Positions 5,582 through 9,857 of a stretch of DNA of 9,857 nucleotides are shown here, piece after piece; within the stretch, counting starts at the first letter, position 1, and each line of letters starts with the position of its first letter. This DNA is from an uncultured Rhodovulum sp. (lineage in GTDB: Bacteria > Pseudomonadota > Alphaproteobacteria > Rhodobacterales > Rhodobacteraceae). The notes beneath the pieces were generated by a model. It was not told the DNA's origin, ran no database searches, and saw nothing but the letters and a program-made list of their open reading frames with translations. Location: positions 1 to 9,857 of the forward strand of contig CAMIMK010000093.1 of the NCBI GenBank assembly GCA_946221765.1. The letters are read 5' to 3'. The position numbers were made by a program, and so were the translations under genes.

Positions 5582-8452
5582 ATGACCCTCATCCGCGAGA
5601 TCGACTTCGGCACCCCGGCCTCGAAGGCCGAGGACATGGTGACGCTGACCATCGACGGCCAGGCGGTGTCGGTGCCCGCCGGCACCTCGATCATGCGCGC
5701 GGCGATGGAGAGGGGCACCCAGATCCCCAAGCTCTGCGCCACCGACATGCTGGAGAGCTTCGGCTCCTGCCGGCTCTGCCTCGTCCAGATCGAGGGCCGC
5801 CCGGGCACGCCGGCCTCCTGCACCACGCCGGTCGCGCCGGGGATGGTTGTCCATACCCAGACCGAGACCCTGGCGAGGCTGCGCAAGGGGGTGATGGAGC
5901 TCTACATCTCCGACCACCCGCTCGACTGCCTGACCTGCGCCGCCAACGGCGAATGCGAGCTGCAGGACATGGCAGGCGCCGTCGGCCTCCGCGACGTGCG
6001 CTATGCGGAGGGCGAGAACCACGTCCATGCCCGCCAGAACGGCGAGGCGAACCCGGATTTCCTGCCCAAGGACATCTCGAACCCCTATTTCACCTATGAC
6101 CCGGCGAAATGCATCGTCTGCAACCGCTGCGTCCGGGCCTGCGAGGAGGTGCAGGGCACCTTCGCCCTGACCATCTCCGGCCGCGGCTTCGACAGCCGGG
6201 TCAGCCCCGGCATGTCCGAGGACTTCATGGACAGCGAATGCGTGTCCTGCGGCGCCTGCGTGCAGGCCTGCCCGACCGCGACGCTGACCGAGAACAAGGT
6301 GATCGAGATCGGCCAGCCCGAGCATTCCGAGATCACCACCTGCGCCTATTGCGGCGTCGGCTGCACCTTCAAGGCCGAGATGCGCGGCCAGGAACTGGTG
6401 CGGATGGTGCCGTGGAAGGACGGCAAGGCCAACCGCGGCCATTCCTGCGTCAAGGGCCGCTTCGCCTGGGGCTATGCCAGCCACCGCGACCGCATCCTCA
6501 CCCCGATGATGCGCGACAGGATCACCGACCCCTGGCAGGAATGCACCTGGGAGGAGGCGATCGGCCGGGTGGCGCGCGACTTCACCCGCATCCAGGACAC
6601 CTACGGCCGCCGCGCGGTGGGCGGCATCACCTCGTCGCGCTGCACCAACGAGGAGACCTTCCTCGTCCAGAAGCTGATCCGCGCCGGCTTCGGCGTGAAC
6701 AACGTCGACACCTGCGCCCGGGTCTGCCACTCGCCGACTGGCTACGGCCTCAAGACCACCTTCGGCACCTCGGCCGGCACCCAGGACTTCGACAGCGTCG
6801 AGGACTCGGACGTGATGCTCGTCATCGGCTGCAACCCGACCGACGGCCACCCGGTCTTCGGCAGCCGGATGAAGAAGCGCCTGCGCGAGGGGGCGAAGCT
6901 CATCGTCGTGGACCCACGGCGCATCGACCTCGTGCGCACGCCCCATGTGCAGGCGGCCCACCACCTCCAGCTCCAGCCGGGCACCAATGTCGCGGTGATG
7001 ACCGCGATGGCGCATGTCATCATCACCGAGGGGCTGGCCGACGAGGCCTTCGTGCGCGCGCGCTGCGACTGGGAGGAATTCTCCGAATGGGCCGCCTTCG
7101 TCGCCGAGCCGCGGCACAGCCCCGAGGCGACCGAGGTCTATACCGGCGTCCCCGCGGCCGAGCTGCGCGCCGCCGCCCGACTCTATGCCACCGGTGGCAA
7201 TGCGGCGATCTTCTACGGCCTCGGCGTCACCGAGCACAGCCAGGGCTCGACCACGGTCATGGCGATCGCCAATCTCGCAATGGCGACCGGCAACATCGGC
7301 CGCCCCGGTGTGGGCGTGAACCCCCTGCGCGGCCAGAACAACGTGCAGGGCGCCTGCGACATGGGCAGCTTCCCGCACGAGCTGTCCGGCTATCGCCACG
7401 TCCATGACGACGCCACCCGCGAGATGTTCGAGACCTTCTGGGGCCGCCCGCTCGATTCCGAGCCCGGCCTGCGCATCCCGAACATGCTCGACGCGGCGGT
7501 CGAGGGCACCTTCAAGGCGCTCTACATCCAGGGCGAGGACATCCTCCAGTCCGACCCCAACACCCACCATGTCGCCGCCGGCCTCGCCGCCATGGACTGC
7601 GTGGTGGTGCAGGACCTGTTCCTGAACGAGACGGCGAACTACGCCCATGTCTTCCTGCCGGGCTGCACCTTCCTGGAGAAGGACGGCACCTTCACCAATG
7701 CCGAGCGCCGCATCCAGCGCGTGCGCAAGGTGATGGCTCCGAAGAACGGCTACGGCGACTGGGAGATCACCGTGATGATCGCCAACGCCCTCGGCCTCGG
7801 CTGGACCTATGCCCATCCCTCCGAGATCATGGACGAGGTCGCCGCCCTGACGCCCTCCTTCGCCGGGGTGACCTATCGGCGGCTCGACGAGATGGGCTCT
7901 GTGCAGTGGCCCTGCAACGAGGACGCGCCCGAGGGGATGCCGATCATGCACGTGGACCGCTTCGTCCGCGGCAAGGGCCATTTCGTTCTGACCGAATACG
8001 TCCCGACCGACGAGCGCACCGGCCCCCGCTTCCCGCTGCTGCTGACCACCGGCCGCATTCTCAGCCAGTACAATGTCGGCGCCCAGACCCGGCGCACCGA
8101 GAATGTCCAGTGGCACGAGGAGGACGTGCTGGAGATCCACCCCCACGACGCCGAACAGCGCGGCGTCAAGGAGGGCGACTGGGTGCGCATCCAGTCCCGC
8201 GCCGGCGAGACCGCGCTGCACGCCCGGGTGACCGAGCGGGTGGCGCCGGGTGTGGTCTACACCACCTTCCACCACCCGCTGACCCAGGCGAACGTCATCA
8301 CCACGGACTTCTCGGACTGGGCCACCAACTGCCCGGAATACAAGGTGACGGCGGTGCAGGTGTCGCTTTCGAACGGCCCGACCGACTACCAGGAGGATTA
8401 CCTCGCCTTCTCCGACAGGTCGCGCCGGGTGGTGCGGCATGCCGCCGAGTGA
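5582..8452 (+). CDS. fdsA: NAD-dependent formate dehydrogenase alpha subunit (FdsA, molybdenum/tungsten catalytic subunit)
   Basis: FdsA is the catalytic subunit oxidising formate to CO2 at a bis-pterin Mo or W centre; with FdsB and FdsG it forms a cytoplasmic, NAD-reducing enzyme. The 956-residue protein has, in order: a [2Fe-2S] ferredoxin domain (C52, C63, C66, C80); a NuoG-like His-ligated [4Fe-4S] site (H112, C116, C119, C125); two [4Fe-4S] clusters in a bacterial ferredoxin domain (C177, C180, C183, C187 and C220, C223, C226, C230); and the Fdh-type [4Fe-4S] cluster (C254, C257, C261, C289). Then comes the molybdopterin oxidoreductase body with catalytic C382-H383 in ARVCHSPTGYG, so it is a cysteine enzyme without selenocysteine. 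The C-terminal molybdopterin-dinucleotide binding domain contains LLLTTGRILSQYNVGAQTRRT and the stretch around NVITTDFSDWATNCPEYKVTAV. AGGAGA lies five bases before the ATG and overlaps the fdsB stop. The gene is full length and all cluster ligands are present. Confidence 0.97.
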   Translation: MTLIREIDFGTPASKAEDMVTLTIDGQAVSVPAGTSIMRAAMERGTQIPKLCATDMLESFGSCRLCLVQIEGRPGTPASCTTPVAPGMVVHTQTETLARLRKGVMELYISDHPLDCLTCAANGECELQDMAGAVGLRDVRYAEGENHVHARQNGEANPDFLPKDISNPYFTYDPAKCIVCNRCVRACEEVQGTFALTISGRGFDSRVSPGMSEDFMDSECVSCGACVQACPTATLTENKVIEIGQPEHSEITTCAYCGVGCTFKAEMRGQELVRMVPWKDGKANRGHSCVKGRFAWGYASHRDRILTPMMRDRITDPWQECTWEEAIGRVARDFTRIQDTYGRRAVGGITSSRCTNEETFLVQKLIRAGFGVNNVDTCARVCHSPTGYGLKTTFGTSAGTQDFDSVEDSDVMLVIGCNPTDGHPVFGSRMKKRLREGAKLIVVDPRRIDLVRTPHVQAAHHLQLQPGTNVAVMTAMAHVIITEGLADEAFVRARCDWEEFSEWAAFVAEPRHSPEATEVYTGVPAAELRAAARLYATGGNAAIFYGLGVTEHSQGSTTVMAIANLAMATGNIGRPGVGVNPLRGQNNVQGACDMGSFPHELSGYRHVHDDATREMFETFWGRPLDSEPGLRIPNMLDAAVEGTFKALYIQGEDILQSDPNTHHVAAGLAAMDCVVVQDLFLNETANYAHVFLPGCTFLEKDGTFTNAERRIQRVRKVMAPKNGYGDWEITVMIANALGLGWTYAHPSEIMDEVAALTPSFAGVTYRRLDEMGSVQWPCNEDAPEGMPIMHVDRFVRGKGHFVLTEYVPTDERTGPRFPLLLTTGRILSQYNVGAQTRRTENVQWHEEDVLEIHPHDAEQRGVKEGDWVRIQSRAGETALHARVTERVAPGVVYTTFHHPLTQANVITTDFSDWATNCPEYKVTAVQVSLSNGPTDYQEDYLAFSDRSRRVVRHAAE

Positions 8453-9278
8453 CATCCCGGGCAGCCGCCGGCTGCCCGCGCTCCGCCAGACCTACACCGC
8501 GGCCCCCCCGGCCGGGACGGCCCGCGTGGTGCCCGAGGAGGTTCCCGTCGCGCTGGTGCATGACGGCTCCACCCATGCGGTGATGCTGGCCACCCCGGCG
8601 GATCTCGGGGATTTCGCCCTCGGCTTCGCCCTGACCGAGGGCATCGTCACCTCCCTCGACGAAATCGCCGAGGGGCCGGAGGTCGTGCGCCATGCCGCGG
8701 GCTGGGAAGCGCGCCTGTGGCTGCAGGCGGAGGCCGCCGGGCGCCAGCGGGTGCGGCGCCGGGCGATCACCGGGCCGACCGGCTGCGGCCTCTGCGGCGT
8801 CGACAGCCTCGAGACCGCCGTGCCCGCTCCGCCCCGGGTGACGGCCGATGTCGCGCTCCACCCCGACGACATCGCCGCCGCGCTCCGGGCCATGAGCCGA
8901 GGCCAGGTGCTCGGCCCCGCCTGCCGGGCCGTCCATGCCGCGATGGCCTGGGGCCGGGACCTGGGCCCGATGGCGCTCCGCGAGGATGTCGGCCGGCACA
9001 ACGCCCTCGACAAGCTCGTCGGCGCCCTCGCCCGGGCCGGAGCGCCGGTGCCCGAGGTCGTCGTCATCACCAGCCGCGTCTCGGTCGAGATGGTGCAGAA
9101 GGCCGCCGTCCTCGGGGCGCCGGTCCTCGTCGCCATCTCCGCCCCCACGACGCTCGCCGTTGCCACGGCCGAGGCGGCCGGGGTGACGCTCGTTGCCGTG
9201 GCGCGGGACGACGGCTTCGAGACCTTCAGCCACCCCCACCGCATCCGCCAGCCCGGAGTCTCCCGCGATGTCGCATGA
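8439..9278 (+). CDS. fdsC: Formate dehydrogenase accessory sulfurtransferase FdsC (FdhD family)
   Basis: FdsC/FdhD proteins bind the pterin cofactor and pass sulfur from a cysteine desulfurase to it before insertion, which is required for active formate dehydrogenase. The 279-residue protein shows the family core: PEEVPVALVHDGSTHAVMLATP (32-53), DLGDFALGFALTEGIV (55-70), and the CxxC sulfur-carrying motif TGCGLCG with C116 and C119. Next come the conserved helix-rich centre REDVGRHNALDKLVG and ITSRVSVEMVQKAA, then the end AVARDDGFETFSHPHRI. The ATG lies inside fdsA, giving a 14-base overlap, and the end overlaps fdsD by 11 bases, so expression is coupled to the catalytic subunit. The name fdsC is used in fds operons; in general annotation it would be fdhD. 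Confidence 0.95.
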   Translation: MPPSDIPGSRRLPALRQTYTAAPPAGTARVVPEEVPVALVHDGSTHAVMLATPADLGDFALGFALTEGIVTSLDEIAEGPEVVRHAAGWEARLWLQAEAAGRQRVRRRAITGPTGCGLCGVDSLETAVPAPPRVTADVALHPDDIAAALRAMSRGQVLGPACRAVHAAMAWGRDLGPMALREDVGRHNALDKLVGALARAGAPVPEVVVITSRVSVEMVQKAAVLGAPVLVAISAPTTLAVATAEAAGVTLVAVARDDGFETFSHPHRIRQPGVSRDVA

Positions 9279-9498
9279 CGCACATGACAATCTGGTCCGC
9301 ATGGCCAACCAGATCGCCCTCGCCTTCGCGCCCCAGGGCGAGGCCCGCGCCCTGCCGCAGATCGCCGACCACGTGAACAGCTTCTGGGAGCCGCGGATGC
9401 GCCGGGCGATGGGCGACCACCTCGATGCCGGCGGCGCGGGCCTGCACCCGCTGGCCCTCAAGGCCCTGTCCGGCCAGATGCGCCGCGTCACGTCCTGA
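9268..9498 (+). CDS. fdsD: Formate dehydrogenase delta subunit FdsD
   Basis: FdsD is a small protein of fds operons, needed for an active or correctly assembled enzyme in Rhodobacter capsulatus and Cupriavidus; it has no cofactor. The 76-residue product fits the family length and pattern: a helical N-terminus NLVRMANQIALAFAP, then IADHVNSFWEPRMRRAM with the conserved FWEPRMR segment, and a C-terminus HPLALKAL. The ATG at 9268 is preceded by GGAG nine bases upstream and overlaps the end of fdsC by 11 bases. It is the last gene of the operon, followed by about 94 bases before the convergent LysR gene. No charged tail, membrane segment or cysteine is present. Confidence 0.92.
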   Translation: MSHDAHDNLVRMANQIALAFAPQGEARALPQIADHVNSFWEPRMRRAMGDHLDAGGAGLHPLALKALSGQMRRVTS

Positions 9499-9539
9499 CC
9501 GGCAGATCCGCCGACCCTGCCTGTCTGCCACAGACCGGA

Positions 9540-9566
9540 CGGCCGCGATTCCCGGCGGGGCGGCCG
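9540..9566. terminator. GC-rich stem-loop between fdsD and the LysR-type gene, possible bidirectional terminator
   Basis: CGGCCGC (9540-9546) and GCGGCCG (9560-9566) form a perfect 7-bp GC stem with a 13-base loop. A second inverted repeat, GGCAGA (9501-9506) with TCTGCC (9524-9529), lies directly behind fdsD. Both sit in the 94-base gap between two convergent genes, where termination in both directions is expected. There is no run of T after either stem, so intrinsic termination is uncertain, and GC-rich stems arise easily in such DNA. Confidence 0.3.
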
Positions 9567-9592
9567 CGACGCCGCGCCGCCGCCCCCCCGGG

Positions 9593-9857
9593 TCAGGCGG
9601 TGATGTCGGCGGGTGGCTCGGAGGCGGCATCGGCCCGGGTGTCGCGCCCGTCGAGCCGGCTCGCATGGGCGAGGAAGGCCGAGACGAGCGGCGTGTGCAG
9701 GTCGCGATCCGAGGCGATGAGGCCGATCAGCTGGCTCGCGTCGGGCTCGCCGATCGGCACCGCCCGGAGATCGCCCAAGGGCTGGGCGGCGTCGCCGAGG
9801 CTGACCGGCATCACCGTCGCGCATTCCCCCGCCCGCACCTGCGCCAGCAGCGCGAGG
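9593..9857 (-). CDS. LysR-type transcriptional regulator (C-terminal end, rest outside window), candidate regulator of the fds operon
   Basis: Only the last 87 residues are present; the gene enters from the right end of the window on the minus strand and stops at 9593-9595. The visible part reads like the end of a LysR effector-binding domain: an Ala/Val-rich helix (LALLAQVRAGECATVMP), the pattern of a short loop then PLGDLRAVPIGEPDAS, a strand LIGLIASDRD, and the final helix TPLVSAFLAHASRLD. A polar tail of about 20 residues follows. It is convergent with fdsD. LysR regulators (for example FdsR) accompany fds operons in several proteobacteria, and a T-N11-A inverted repeat lies upstream of fdsG, so control of the formate dehydrogenase operon is a reasonable inference. 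The DNA-binding domain cannot be seen, so the family call is good but not certain. Confidence 0.72.
   Translation of the reverse strand, partial: LALLAQVRAGECATVMPVSLGDAAQPLGDLRAVPIGEPDASQLIGLIASDRDLHTPLVSAFLAHASRLDGRDTRADAASEPPADITA

Noticed and set aside
3964..6099. A plus-strand frame of 711 codons overlapping fdsB and the start of fdsA in another frame
   Set aside because: It is an Arg/Gly/Pro-rich shadow; the fdsB frame holds all FMN, NAD and iron-sulfur motifs without interruption.
6725..6732. Possible selenocysteine codon in the FdsA active site
   Set aside because: The active-site codon is TGC (cysteine, C382) followed by CAC (His), so no recoding is needed.
3896..8455. An uninterrupted minus-strand open frame of 1519 codons opposite fdsB and fdsA
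   Set aside because: Its translation is low-complexity, rich in His, Gly, Ala, Arg and Val, with no recognisable domain. The plus strand carries two fully conserved enzymes over the same bases. In DNA with G/C-biased third positions such long antisense frames arise as a mirror of the real codons.
8298..9824. A minus-strand open frame of 508 codons opposite fdsC and fdsD
   Set aside because: The product is Arg/Gly/Ala-rich with no family motifs, and it overlaps the convincing fdsC, fdsD and LysR frames.

Overview
The window looks like a chromosomal stretch of a high-GC alphaproteobacterium, with a Rhodobacterales-like flavour. This rests on the strong G/C bias at third codon positions, the alphaproteobacteria-specific TrcR/DUF1013 regulator, and an fdsGBACD-type NAD-dependent formate dehydrogenase operon of the kind known from Rhodobacter capsulatus and Cupriavidus. 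No rRNA, tRNA, CRISPR array, insertion sequence or other mobile element was seen.

Layout. (1) Positions 1-1867, plus strand: the 3' end of a tryptophan tryptophylquinone (TTQ) amine dehydrogenase cluster. It holds the C-terminal part of the disulfide-handling accessory protein MauD/AauD, the small TTQ-bearing subunit, and two small monohaem c-type cytochromes packed without gaps behind it. The small subunit and the gene order resemble aromatic amine dehydrogenase (aau) more than classical methylamine dehydrogenase (mau); there is no amicyanin gene after the small subunit. (2) Positions 1895-2653, minus strand: a TrcR (DUF1013) family regulator, convergent with the cytochromes. (3) Positions 2770-3405, plus strand: a secreted RNase T2 family protein, divergent from trcR across a 116-base gap. 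(4) Positions 3480-9498, plus strand: a five-gene operon fdsG-fdsB-fdsA-fdsC-fdsD for a cytoplasmic, NAD-linked, molybdenum/tungsten formate dehydrogenase, with overlapping or nearly abutting genes. (5) Positions 9593-9857, minus strand: the C-terminal end of a LysR-type regulator, convergent with the operon and a good candidate for its regulator. A perfect inverted repeat with LysR T-N11-A geometry lies just upstream of fdsG.

How the parts work together. In the periplasm, the amine dehydrogenase would oxidise a primary amine to aldehyde and ammonia. Electrons would pass from TTQ probably to one or both adjacent cytochromes c and on to the respiratory chain. In the cytoplasm, FdsGBA would oxidise formate to CO2 and reduce NAD+. 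FdsC (FdhD family) would sulfurate the cofactor and FdsD would support assembly. A direct metabolic link between the two clusters (C1 amine to formaldehyde to formate) is possible but not shown, because the small subunit resembles the aromatic-amine type. I found no clearly new biological system. The points most worth checking are the loss of a paired disulfide in the TTQ subunit, the tandem cytochromes in place of a copper protein, the LysR-type operator, and a Glu-to-Gln change in the RNase T2 active-site motif.
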